Assembly (NCBI GenBank): GCA_023449275.1
Contig: JAEXJM010000065.1
Coordinates: 25,925-89,924, forward strand
Reading direction: 5' to 3'
Length of the DNA: 64,000 nt
Source: Pseudomonadota bacterium
GTDB taxonomy: Bacteria; Pseudomonadota; Gammaproteobacteria; Burkholderiales; Burkholderiaceae_D
Both the position numbers and the translations under genes were made by a program. The notes beneath the pieces were generated by a model that did no database searches, was not told where the DNA came from, and saw only the letters and a program-made list of their open reading frames with translations. Of the stretch, positions 18,424-27,092 are shown piece after piece (within the stretch, counting starts at the first letter, position 1; each line of letters starts with the position of its first letter).

Positions 18424-18452
18424 TAAAAAAACCTGCCTTCACGGCAAGTTTC
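18424..18452 (-). terminator. Probable Rho-independent terminator of the membrane-protein gene
   Basis: On the minus strand, CTTGCC and GGCAGG form a short stem around GTGA, followed by seven T. It lies about 80 bp past the stop at 18530. Confidence 0.55.
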
Positions 18453-18529
18453 ATCTCACCGGGCGGAAAAACCGGCACCGGCCCGGATTCACATGACATT
18501 CATTTCCGCTCTGTGCCCCTCGGCCAAAA

Positions 18530-18871
18530 TCAGAACAGTCTCGCCAGCGAATCAAGAGTCATGACCGTCGTCACCAGCATGCCGAAACACCAGACCGCCA
18601 GAGGAATCCAGAAAGACGACATGAACTGCCCCGTATAGCCGACTTTCTTTTCCTTGTAACGGGTATACAGATAAAAACCACTCCCGATCAGCAGGTACCA
18701 GAGCATCGACGTATTGTTGGAATGAAGAACGTTCTTCATGGCATCCACCTGCTCGCCAGCCGGCTGCCTTTGCAGATAAGACAGATACAATTGCGCGGCA
18801 AGCAGCAAAACGGCGTTGACCACCGCAACCCACTGGAATTTCAGTGTGCGCAAGAACTTGAGAATATGCAT
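18530..18871 (-). CDS. Hypothetical integral membrane protein, 113 aa
   Basis: The product has three hydrophobic segments (about 14-31, 56-70 and 85-105) separated by short charged loops (RYKEKKVGYTGQ). It starts MHILKFLRTLKFQW. I recognise no family. It is the last gene of normal base composition before the AT-rich CRISPR island and is transcribed away from the cas genes, with its own terminator. Confidence 0.6.
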   Translation of the reverse strand: MHILKFLRTLKFQWVAVVNAVLLLAAQLYLSYLQRQPAGEQVDAMKNVLHSNNTSMLWYLLIGSGFYLYTRYKEKKVGYTGQFMSSFWIPLAVWCFGMLVTTVMTLDSLARLF

Positions 18872-19317
18872 ATTTTCAGCAACTTTCTTGTATTTGAAGT
18901 ATTAAAAATTCAGATTATTTTTCTGGCACTGAATCAGCTATCCAATCACGATTCAAGAAAAAGACTAACTGAAATTTTGGGATCATTCATGCCTGAAAAG
19001 ATATTTCCAAAACAAAAATAAGGCTCAACGAGATACTGGCTCTCTTTTCAATTACCTCTCATAAAATGGAATTTCTTTTGTGTTGCGCTATTTTACATGT
19101 CTGGTCTCCAACTATTATTTTAAAACGTCAACACCTTGAATAAACCTATACTGTCATGGTCATGCACAATATCGTTATATAACGAAAGAATCTTTCGAGC
19201 CTTGTATTTATACGTACAGTTACTTCATCCTGATTATACAAAGATTTATACTTAACTATAACTGCTGTGCCTGGTAATAAAGAAGACCTCGAATATAAAT
19301 TGAGAGATTCCCCATTC
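18872..19317 (+). promoter_or_regulatory. AT-rich non-coding region upstream of cas1, with paired inverted repeats
   Basis: About 445 bp without a convincing gene mark the left edge of the AT-rich island. At 19173-19184 lies the perfect palindrome CGTTATATAACG. It overlaps by two bases CGAAAGAATCTTTCG (19183-19197), a 7-bp inverted repeat around one base. Their position about 130 bp before cas1 suggests an operator or promoter control site. No clear -35/-10 pair could be fixed. Confidence 0.45.
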
Positions 19318-20295
19318 ATGATCAAGACCATGGAACAATTAACCGATCTAAAATCAATCCTCCATTCCAAACGGGCAAATCTGTTTTACCTCGAACACTG
19401 CAGAGTAATACAAAAAGACGGGCGTGTACTCTACCTGACAGAGGCAAAAAACGAGAATCACTACTGGAATATCCCCATTGCCAACACAACTGTTATTCTG
19501 CTTGGCACAGGTACATCCATTACTCAGGCAGCCATGCGCATGCTTGCTACTGCAGGTGTATTGGTCGGTTTTTGCGGAGGTGGCGGAACTCCCCTGTTTG
19601 CTGGTAGTGAAGTGGAATGGCTCACACCACAAAGTGAATATCGTCCGACTGAATACATTCAGGGCTGGTTATCTTTCTGGTTTGATGACGCCAAACGCAT
19701 GGATGTCGCAAAACAGTTTCAATTGTTTCGCATCAAATTCATCCGCAAAGTCTGGAAAAATGATCGTGATCTAAAAACGGAAGGATTTGATATTGACGCT
19801 CAGGATATTGTACAAGCCCTGACCGTTTTTGAAAGGAAAATCCCTTCTGTACAAAAAGTGGGCGATCTCTTGCTTGAAGAAGCCAACGTTACCAGGCAAC
19901 TGTATAAAATCGCGGCAATACGTTGCGATACCCGAAATTTTATCCGCGCTCCTGAACAGAGCGATTTGGCTAATACTTTTCTGAACCACGGCAATTATCT
20001 GGCATACGGACTGGCAGCGACTACACTCTGGGTACTGGGGATACCGCACGGCTTCGCTGTCATGCACGGCAAGACCCGTCGCGGTGCACTGGTTTTTGAC
20101 GTTGCCGACCTGATCAAGGATGCTATTGTCCTTCCCTGGGCTTTTATCTGTGCAAAAGAAGGGATGAAAGAACAGGAATTCAGACAACAGATCCTTCAGA
20201 AATTCACTGAGCACAATGCTCTGGACTTCATGTTCGATTCAGTCAAGAAACAAGCCCTGCATTCATCTGTACAAATTGGTGAGACAGTTTCATGA
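19318..20295 (+). CDS. cas1: CRISPR-associated Cas1, subtype I-F
   Basis: The product is the integrase subunit of the spacer acquisition complex. It matches I-F Cas1 across its length: LKSILHSKRANLFYLEHCRV, HYWNIPIANTT, GFCGGGGTPLF, SEYRPTEY and GNYLAYGLAATTLWVLGIPH. The catalytic His and Asp lie in VMHGKTRRGALVFDVADLIKD with the same 14-residue spacing as in P. aeruginosa Cas1. The frame is open from a GTG at 19267, but family proteins begin just before LKTILHSK. The ATG at 19318 (MIKTMEQL) or 19330 is therefore preferred; the ribosome binding site is weak. It overlaps cas2-3 by 4 bp (ATGA). Confidence 0.96.
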   Translation: MIKTMEQLTDLKSILHSKRANLFYLEHCRVIQKDGRVLYLTEAKNENHYWNIPIANTTVILLGTGTSITQAAMRMLATAGVLVGFCGGGGTPLFAGSEVEWLTPQSEYRPTEYIQGWLSFWFDDAKRMDVAKQFQLFRIKFIRKVWKNDRDLKTEGFDIDAQDIVQALTVFERKIPSVQKVGDLLLEEANVTRQLYKIAAIRCDTRNFIRAPEQSDLANTFLNHGNYLAYGLAATTLWVLGIPHGFAVMHGKTRRGALVFDVADLIKDAIVLPWAFICAKEGMKEQEFRQQILQKFTEHNALDFMFDSVKKQALHSSVQIGETVS

Positions 20296-23246
20296 TAGTA
20301 ACCTTTGTTTCACAGTGCGAGAAGAAAGCCTTGTCCCGTACCCGTCGTGTACTCGATGCTTTTGCCAATCGCATTGGAAACAATACATGGCAGACGGTTA
20401 TCACTGAAGACGGTTTAATCGCTGTCAGAAAACTGCTGCGCAAAACTGCTACAAAAAACACAGCTGTGTCATGCCACTGGATACGTTCCCGCCGCCGCAG
20501 TGAATTACTGTGGATCGTCGGCAATCGACAAAAATTCAATAACGCAGGAATCGTGCCGGTCAACAGTACCCAAAAAGATGTTTTCATGGATATCACGACA
20601 ATGAAACCCAAACAAGACGAGTTTTATGCAAACACACATTTCCAGCCTCTAGCCCTACATAGTTTTGCCGTGGGATATATTGCAAGAAAACTGCTGGAAC
20701 AAACGGTAGATAACGATGACTTTATCCAGCTGGCCAATACCGCTTTTCTGGCAGGCTGTTTACACGATGCAGGGAAACTTGAGCCGTCGTTTCAGGATTG
20801 GGTAAAAAAAGGCAAACGGAAAGACCCGGACGATGATGGGCAACACATCGATAATTCGACATTCAGCTTCGAAAAACATCCCCGTCATAATGAAATTTCC
20901 CTTTTTCTGTTCAATCTGTTTGAAAACCAGTGCAAAGGTATCAACAATTCCCTCAAAACTGCCTTGCAACACGCTATCTATTGGCATCATGCAAAACCCT
21001 ACCGCCATAACGATTCATTTACAGGTGTTTGTAAAGCCTATGAAATTCTTCTCAAAAACATTTCACGCGAACAAACAGAGAAACTGGTTCAAAATACGTT
21101 CCAGCTTTTAAAACGTGTTCATCAAATTGCACATCATTACGATGAATCATTAAACCAGATCGAAAAAAACTGTCCATGGACAATCGAATCTTTCGATGAA
21201 CTCATTGAAGATTTCAGCTACCGTAAAAACGATTCACACTTTCCGGAATTCAAGCATTACACATCCACTGATTCTGAAACCTTACATCGTGCAATCGCAG
21301 CAAACGCGCAGCACAATATTTTGCGTGCTTGCGTCATCAGTGCTGACCGGCTGATTTCATCTTTAAGCGCAAACGAGCTATCTGAATACATCAGCGAGAA
21401 TCGGCTGGATGAATTAATTGAAAACAGGCAAGAAGAATCCACTGGCCTATCCAGTCATCTGGCGGATGCCCTGACCTGTTTTCCTGATAGTGAACGTACC
21501 CGAAAACAGGCGGAAGTGGCCCGAAAACTGGCTGAAATTGACGACATCGCCGTTCTGGCAGGTGCTGCAGGATGCGGAAAAACAAAAATTGCACTGGAAT
21601 GGGCGAAACTCAAAAATGCGCAAAAAATTATCTGGATATGTCCCCGTGTACAGGTGTGTCAGGGAATTTTTGAGGAGCTGACGACAGAATACATGCCCGA
21701 TGCCCGAATAGAAATATTGACCGGGGAATTCAAATATACCGATAACTGGGACAAGCCGACACCTGAAAAAGATTACTTTTCAGGTGACATCATCGTGACA
21801 ACAATTGACCAAATTCTCGGATCTATTGTCACCCATACCAAAGTAAACAGCCTGTTACCATTCATGAATGCCCATGTGGTCTTTGATGAATACCACGAAT
21901 ATATTGGCATGGAAATTTTCAATCTTCTGTTTGCCGAACTCGTCGCAAACAAACAGATGCGAACGAAAGGAAATAAAAACACCCTCCTCATTTCCGCCAC
22001 GCCCCATTACCTGTATCTTGAAAAAGTTCTGAATATCGATACGACTTACGATGTTGTTGAGATGCCATCTTTTAACCCGAGCCAATACAAAATTGAATTC
22101 TGTGAATTTGATGAAAACGACAAACTGAATAGTCCTTTCTATCAGGAATATGCAGACAACACCTTTATCATTAGCAATACGGCACAAACAGCCCAATTAG
22201 GCTTCATATACCGCCAGAAAAACGAAAAAAGTGTCTTGTTTCACTCAAAATTCAAAAGAAGTGACAAAAAATACTGGTTTAACGAGGTTTACGAATCTTT
22301 CAAGAAAAACGGTACTCGCAAATATGACGTCCTGAGAAGTGGCCCGATCGTTCAGGCATCCCTCAACATCAGTTGTGACCATATGGTCAGCGAAATGAGT
22401 CATCCGGAAAATTTCCTCCAGCGTCTGGGGAGGCTCGACCGCTTTGGTGAAAATACCCGGACCAATATCCTGAAAATCGCCATCACCGACAGCATCAAAC
22501 GAGGAAAACGAACCGATTCCTCCTCCCGGTTCCTTAAAAAACTTCATGGATTGCAATCGACAAAAGCATGGTACGAGTACCTGACAGAGAAACTGGAAGG
22601 CAGGACATTTACCTTGCCTGAAATATATCGGCTTTACAAAGCGTTTTATAGCGATGAGACGATCAAATCCATCATCAGCCAGGATCTTGAGGACGCATTG
22701 AAAAGCAGCATTCCGTTAATCAAAAATAAGGTCAGTGAACCGACCCGTTTCATCAAAACAAAAACGGCAGAACGAAAAACAAAAATCAGTAAAAATTCGC
22801 TGCGTGGTGACAATCGATTTGTACAACTGGCTCAACTTGACGTCAACGATTACCATCATCCCATCTTTATCAATGAATATGCATACCGTCCTCCTTTGAA
22901 TAATTCGGACGAAGTCGACAACCTGACCGAATCCCTTTCACTGATTCAAGACCTGGGATTAATCGATTTCATCGCCCAGAAACACGGGAGAATTGATAAT
23001 GCCCATCCTGTCAAAGATATTCCCGAGAAAAAAATGTCTGTACGAAAAAAAATTCTTGAAAATTATTCAAGAGATGCCGATTTTCCCCTGTATTTAAGTT
23101 ATACCGAAGATGATTTGAATAAAATCGAAGGCTCATCCACCCGTCATAGCGAAGCCATCTACTATGCCTTTTGCGATAAACAGCCGGTAGGCGCTATCGC
23201 ACTGAAAACCATTTCCACCCTGACCCCTAACCAAACCGAGGAGTAA
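20292..23246 (+). CDS. cas2-3: Cas2-Cas3 fusion helicase-nuclease, subtype I-F
   Basis: The 984-aa fusion is typical of type I-F. Residues 1 to about 95 form a Cas2-like domain (MIVTFVSQCEKKAL at the start). An HD nuclease follows, with the signature LHDAGK (His158-Asp159) and HAIYWHH. The helicase part has Walker A AGAAGCGKT (423-431), a DEYH box (VVFDEYHEY, 532-535), motif III LISATPHY and motif VI LQRLGRLDRFG. Cas2 works with Cas1 in spacer integration, and Cas3 degrades target DNA after recruitment by the crRNA complex. It overlaps cas1 by 4 bp and is followed 3 bp later by cas7fv. All key motifs are intact. Confidence 0.96.
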   Translation: MIVTFVSQCEKKALSRTRRVLDAFANRIGNNTWQTVITEDGLIAVRKLLRKTATKNTAVSCHWIRSRRRSELLWIVGNRQKFNNAGIVPVNSTQKDVFMDITTMKPKQDEFYANTHFQPLALHSFAVGYIARKLLEQTVDNDDFIQLANTAFLAGCLHDAGKLEPSFQDWVKKGKRKDPDDDGQHIDNSTFSFEKHPRHNEISLFLFNLFENQCKGINNSLKTALQHAIYWHHAKPYRHNDSFTGVCKAYEILLKNISREQTEKLVQNTFQLLKRVHQIAHHYDESLNQIEKNCPWTIESFDELIEDFSYRKNDSHFPEFKHYTSTDSETLHRAIAANAQHNILRACVISADRLISSLSANELSEYISENRLDELIENRQEESTGLSSHLADALTCFPDSERTRKQAEVARKLAEIDDIAVLAGAAGCGKTKIALEWAKLKNAQKIIWICPRVQVCQGIFEELTTEYMPDARIEILTGEFKYTDNWDKPTPEKDYFSGDIIVTTIDQILGSIVTHTKVNSLLPFMNAHVVFDEYHEYIGMEIFNLLFAELVANKQMRTKGNKNTLLISATPHYLYLEKVLNIDTTYDVVEMPSFNPSQYKIEFCEFDENDKLNSPFYQEYADNTFIISNTAQTAQLGFIYRQKNEKSVLFHSKFKRSDKKYWFNEVYESFKKNGTRKYDVLRSGPIVQASLNISCDHMVSEMSHPENFLQRLGRLDRFGENTRTNILKIAITDSIKRGKRTDSSSRFLKKLHGLQSTKAWYEYLTEKLEGRTFTLPEIYRLYKAFYSDETIKSIISQDLEDALKSSIPLIKNKVSEPTRFIKTKTAERKTKISKNSLRGDNRFVQLAQLDVNDYHHPIFINEYAYRPPLNNSDEVDNLTESLSLIQDLGLIDFIAQKHGRIDNAHPVKDIPEKKMSVRKKILENYSRDADFPLYLSYTEDDLNKIEGSSTRHSEAIYYAFCDKQPVGAIALKTISTLTPNQTEE

Positions 23247-23249
23247 ATC

Positions 23250-24224
23250 ATGTCAAACAAAGTAACCGGTATCAAAAGCGTCGATTTCAAAATTACGGCC
23301 TCAGGCTATGGCGTTGTCAACTGGAATGGCCCAACCACCCTGCAAAGCGATGGTCGCATCATTGACAACCACACCATGCCTAAACTGCGTGGCTACTCCA
23401 ACTTGACAGGCAAGGAATCGGAAAAAGGTTACAAGCTGAAAAAAGACCCATCGGAGATAAACTTCAGGGAAACCCCCATGTATATCAGCCAAAACTGCAT
23501 CAGACATCATCTCTTCAGGGATCATGCGTTCGATTTGCATTATGCCAACGATAAAAACCTGGTCAATGTTCTTGCATCGATAACCGGTTTGATTCGTGGA
23601 TATGTTGTTCCGTCCAGCCAATGCAAGCGCACAAGTCCGTTACTAATCACGGATTTTGTCGATCAGCTCGGCAATGGCAATTTTGAACAGATGGGCCGTT
23701 CTGGAACGAAAGAAAAAGAAGTGAATAAAAAGGGAGAGGAAGCCAGCAACTCCTTCTTTTCCAAAACAACCTTTGGAGAAACTGAATACATTGCCTATGG
23801 ATCAATCAGCATCGAGCAATTACAATTTATTTCACTGGACAAAAAATTCGACCGGGCATCCATGATCATCAAGGAAGGCGATGGTGAAAAAATTGCTGCA
23901 CAGGTTCAGGACTACATCAAAAGTCTGGATTCCGCCCGTGAACCCAAAGCTATCTTTCATACAAACTACGTCAGAAAAGGCACCATCTTTAACGAAGGTG
24001 AGGTCGGCATTTTATTGGATGACACTGCAATCGATATTCTCGTTAATGAAACACTGAACATGCTTCGTGACCTGTCCATCAAACAGGCCAAAGGCTATAT
24101 GTACGTCGAGGAAGTGGAAGTCGACTATAACGACAGCAACAGGATGATGCGCATCAAACGCCACCCGGATCAGGCCAGTCCTGAACCTCAAACCGGCTAT
24201 GCCGTCTATTTTGAAGCGAAATAA
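23250..24224 (+). CDS. cas7fv: Cas7fv, backbone subunit of the I-F2 (I-Fv) Cascade
   Basis: The 324-aa protein sits where csy genes would be in canonical I-F loci. It opens VTGIKSVDFKITASGYGVVNWNGPTTL, contains YISQNCIRHHLFRDH, SITGLIRGYVVPSSQCKRTSPL and SFFSKTTFGETEYIAYGSISIEQL, and ends TGYAVYFEAK. This fits the Cas7fv subunit described in Shewanella putrefaciens I-Fv, which coats the crRNA. GAGGAG lies just before the ATG, 3 bp after the cas2-3 stop. Identification rests on remembered similarity plus gene order and the very characteristic neighbour cas5fv. Confidence 0.9.
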   Translation: MSNKVTGIKSVDFKITASGYGVVNWNGPTTLQSDGRIIDNHTMPKLRGYSNLTGKESEKGYKLKKDPSEINFRETPMYISQNCIRHHLFRDHAFDLHYANDKNLVNVLASITGLIRGYVVPSSQCKRTSPLLITDFVDQLGNGNFEQMGRSGTKEKEVNKKGEEASNSFFSKTTFGETEYIAYGSISIEQLQFISLDKKFDRASMIIKEGDGEKIAAQVQDYIKSLDSAREPKAIFHTNYVRKGTIFNEGEVGILLDDTAIDILVNETLNMLRDLSIKQAKGYMYVEEVEVDYNDSNRMMRIKRHPDQASPEPQTGYAVYFEAK

Positions 24225-24236
24225 CGAGGTGCATTC

Positions 24237-25265
24237 ATGCGAATAACCATCGAATATGAATCATCCTGGCGAAACTCGTTTCTGGATGGTTCGAATAATG
24301 AACCCTTACCTAAAAAGGGACGCAACTTCATCGGCTCCATGACAGCTCTCGGAAAAGAAGGAAACTTCAAAACACAGGCAGTCACCAAAGACACCGTCAT
24401 GGGCATCCTGAACCGCCTGATTGGCGATCAGAGAAAACTGTATCAGGCACGGCAGGACAGCAATTATTATTTCAAGGACATAGAAAATATATTAAAAGAA
24501 GAAGATATTGTCGATCAATCCCGACCACACAACGAAATCGTTTATTTGCGCAATATATCGGGCAGTACGGATCAGAATGCCTTTACTGGCATGATTAAAT
24601 CAGGCGATCCGGCCTTCAATTCGGATTTTTCCTCAAAACTGTGGGGTATCTTGTGGCTTGATCTTGAGAAGGTGATGGATTTCATACTGGATGAAAATTT
24701 CGAAGTGGATATCCATACTGATCTAAACCCGCTCAATGTCATTGAAAAACTCGAAAATATCTTTAGTGAAAAAGCGATCGATGTTATCGGAAAGGTCCAA
24801 GCCTGTCTGGAGACATTCCACAGAATCTTTCCCGACATTGACTATAAATTGACAGCAAAAAACCAATTTTCACCAATCAGTCTGTATACCTCCGCTTTAT
24901 ATATTCAGATCCAACGTCTGGGTAAAAAATATGATTTGAGCATGGCCCTCACAAAATCCGGAGGATTAAGTGGCATATCCAAACGTGGTTTCACCAAAAA
25001 AGACTTTATGGATCGCTATACCACCGGTAAAAAGAAACTTATCTGGGGAAATCCGTATATCCTGAAAGAAAGAAAAAAAGGAGAAGGAGAAATTTCCCAT
25101 CCCTTGACCAAGGCCAATGGCACACTTGAAATCAATCTCAACATCTCCAGAGATCGTGCCATGGATCTCGAACAGAAAATCCTTGACGCAGGAGTATCTT
25201 CCTTTTATCTGGGCAAAAAGGGACTTGCCTATGTCACCAGTATCGATACAAGAGAGAACCCATGA
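24237..25265 (+). CDS. cas5fv: Cas5fv, 5'-handle and PAM-recognising subunit of I-F2 Cascade
   Basis: The 342-aa product has strong Cas5fv signatures: EYESSWRNSFLDGSNNEPLP at the start, NRLIGDQRKLYQAR, GSTDQNAFTGMIK, SGISKRGFTKKDFMDRYTTG and a terminal GVSSFYLGKKGLAYV. In the solved S. putrefaciens I-Fv complex, Cas5fv has an inserted helical domain that reads the PAM and replaces the missing large subunit Cas8f. The length here leaves room for that insertion, in the less conserved middle part (about 130-215). ACGAGGTG gives a ribosome binding site 12 bp after cas7fv. It overlaps cas6f by 4 bp. Confidence 0.94.
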   Translation: MRITIEYESSWRNSFLDGSNNEPLPKKGRNFIGSMTALGKEGNFKTQAVTKDTVMGILNRLIGDQRKLYQARQDSNYYFKDIENILKEEDIVDQSRPHNEIVYLRNISGSTDQNAFTGMIKSGDPAFNSDFSSKLWGILWLDLEKVMDFILDENFEVDIHTDLNPLNVIEKLENIFSEKAIDVIGKVQACLETFHRIFPDIDYKLTAKNQFSPISLYTSALYIQIQRLGKKYDLSMALTKSGGLSGISKRGFTKKDFMDRYTTGKKKLIWGNPYILKERKKGEGEISHPLTKANGTLEINLNISRDRAMDLEQKILDAGVSSFYLGKKGLAYVTSIDTRENP

Positions 25266-25855
25266 AACATTATATTGAAATCACATTGACTGGCACCCCT
25301 GATTTCCCCATGTATCACTTATGGTCCAGACTGTATACCCAACTGCATCTGGTTCTGGTAGAAAACATGGATGCTGTCAATCAGGTAAACATAGGCGTAT
25401 CTTTTCCAGAATACTACTATCATAAAGAAAAAGGTATAGGTTTGCTGGGAACAAAATTGCGTCTGTTTGCGCAAGATGAAACGACGCTGCAGAAAATCGA
25501 CATTCACAAATGGCTTTCGCGTTTAAAAAATTGTATTCACATTGACCCAATTCGCACAGTCCCCTTAAATAATATTACTGGTTACGCGATATTCAGCAGA
25601 AAACATATAAAGACCAATGCAGAACGCCTTGCACGGCGCCAAATAAAAAGACATCCAGATTTATCTTTCAATGAAGCCGTGCAGCACTATCAAAAAACAA
25701 TAACAACAACACATTTGCCTTACGTACAAATTGAAAGCTTGACCAATGGCCACGCATTCAAATTATTTATTGAAAAAAAACAAGCACTAACTGAAAACCT
25801 GAAGTCCTTTACCACTTATGGATTGAGTACTGAAGCAACTATCCCAGAATTTTAA
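25262..25855 (+). CDS. cas6f: Cas6f (Csy4) crRNA-processing endoribonuclease
   Basis: The 197-aa product aligns with P. aeruginosa Csy4: HYIEITLTGTPDFP at the start, with the catalytic His29 conserved (WSRLYTQLHL). The Arg-rich RNA-binding helix is NAERLARRQIKRH (119-131), the catalytic-type Ser is near 159 in QIESLTNGH, and the end is YGLSTEATIPEF. Cas6f cuts the repeat RNA at the foot of its hairpin and stays bound to the crRNA 3' end. The hairpin it needs, CTGCCGCATAGGCAG, is present in the adjacent array. It is the last gene of the operon, 129 bp before the first repeat. Confidence 0.95.
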   Translation: MKHYIEITLTGTPDFPMYHLWSRLYTQLHLVLVENMDAVNQVNIGVSFPEYYYHKEKGIGLLGTKLRLFAQDETTLQKIDIHKWLSRLKNCIHIDPIRTVPLNNITGYAIFSRKHIKTNAERLARRQIKRHPDLSFNEAVQHYQKTITTTHLPYVQIESLTNGHAFKLFIEKKQALTENLKSFTTYGLSTEATIPEF

Positions 25856-25984
25856 CCCAATTTTTTACAGCTCTTAAACAACTCAATAAAATCAATAAGT
25901 TATAAAAACATCTAAAATTTGGGTTAATTGATTATCTTTAATCCAAGTTTTTGTTATAACTATATTTTTTTCTTTTTATATACA
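25856..25984 (+). promoter_or_regulatory. CRISPR leader with IHF site
   Basis: This AT-rich 129-bp stretch lies between cas6f and the first repeat. The degenerate repeat is at the far end of the array, so this is the leader. AATCAATAAGTTA at 25890-25902 is a perfect match to the IHF consensus WATCAANNNNTTR. IHF bending of the leader is known to be needed for type I-F (and I-E) spacer integration. No clear promoter could be fixed. Confidence 0.75.
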
Positions 25985-27032
25985 GTTCACTGCCGCATAG
26001 GCAGCTTAGAAGCACATATTCTTCAAATTTTTTTGGGAAGATCAGTTCACTGCCGCATAGGCAGCTTAGAAGTGAAAGACTGATTGACTTCGCGGCCTTC
26101 CATTGTTCACTGCCGCATAGGCAGCTTAGAAGATAGACAAACAACACAGGGAGTTAAAAATGAAGTTCACTGCCGCATAGGCAGCTTAGAAGTCGCTTCT
26201 TTGATCAGCTGCGAAGTGGAAAGAGTTCACTGCCGCATAGGCAGCTTAGAAGGTAATTACTCCTGCCGTTTTACCGAGCATGACGTTCACTGCCGCATAG
26301 GCAGCTTAGAAGTTGTGAATGAGCGAAAAAAATCATTGCAAGACGTTCACTGCCGCATAGGCAGCTTAGAAGATGTTATCCGCATCTAATGAAATATCGT
26401 TATAGTTCACTGCCGCATAGGCAGCTTAGAAGACGGGCAATCCTGCTTCGTCCCTGAACGTTTCGTTCACTGCCGCATAGGCAGCTTAGAAGAGTCAACA
26501 AAATCATCGGATTTTATACTATCGGTTCACTGCCGCATAGGCAGCTTAGAAGGAACGTTCAATCTGGTCATATGCTCCAGAGTTGTTCACTGCCGCATAG
26601 GCAGCTTAGAAGTTATTGAGGCGGTATATTTTACCGCATGAACGGTTCACTGCCGCATAGGCAGCTTAGAAGGACAGATGAGGTGCAATGGGCACTTTCC
26701 GAAGGTTCACTGCCGCATAGGCAGCTTAGAAGGTCTTTATAAAACATCCCCTCTGGTTGAGGAAGTTCACTGCCGCATAGGCAGCTTAGAAGTTCAATAT
26801 TCGGCAGCCCTGCTTCGATATACTGTTCACTGCCGCATAGGCAGCTTAGAAGTTGATGTCAACTCGTTTTACCCTGCATTAATGGTTCACTGCCGCATAG
26901 GCAGCTTAGAAGACGATAGACACGCTCTATGGAAAAGTGGAGATGTTCACTGCCGCATAGGCAGCTTAGAAGAATACGCGGATAATCAAGCGCGGTTTCT
27001 GGTGATTCACTGCCGTATAGGTAGCCTAGTTT
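25985..27032 (+). CRISPR. Type I-F CRISPR array, 18 repeats and 17 spacers
   Basis: A 28-bp repeat occurs at 25985 and every 60 bp after that up to 27005. All 17 spacers are exactly 32 bp, the usual I-F length. The repeat begins GTTCACTGCC, holds the Csy4-type hairpin CTGCCGCATAGGCAG and ends CTTAGAAG. The first 17 repeats are identical. The last (27005-27032) differs at seven positions, including a changed 3' end (AGTTT), which marks the leader-distal end. Transcription is expected on the plus strand, in line with the cas operon. Spacer 15 (26853-26884) encodes a phi29-like DNA polymerase motif. No spacer matches elsewhere in this window as far as I can see by eye. Confidence 0.98.
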
Positions 27033-27092
27033 TTAAAAACCTTCAAATTTTTTATATCGCTACCCTGATTCATCATATTATAAAAATTCGAT

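Noticed and set aside
19267..19317. GTG start giving Cas1 17 extra residues
   Set aside because: I-F Cas1 proteins begin close to the LKTILHSK segment, and no ribosome binding site precedes the GTG.
26913..26944. Spacer 16 reads TIDTLYGKVE, which recalls the NSLYGK motif of family B polymerases
   Set aside because: Only LYGK agrees and the key Asn-Ser is replaced, so chance is a fair explanation.
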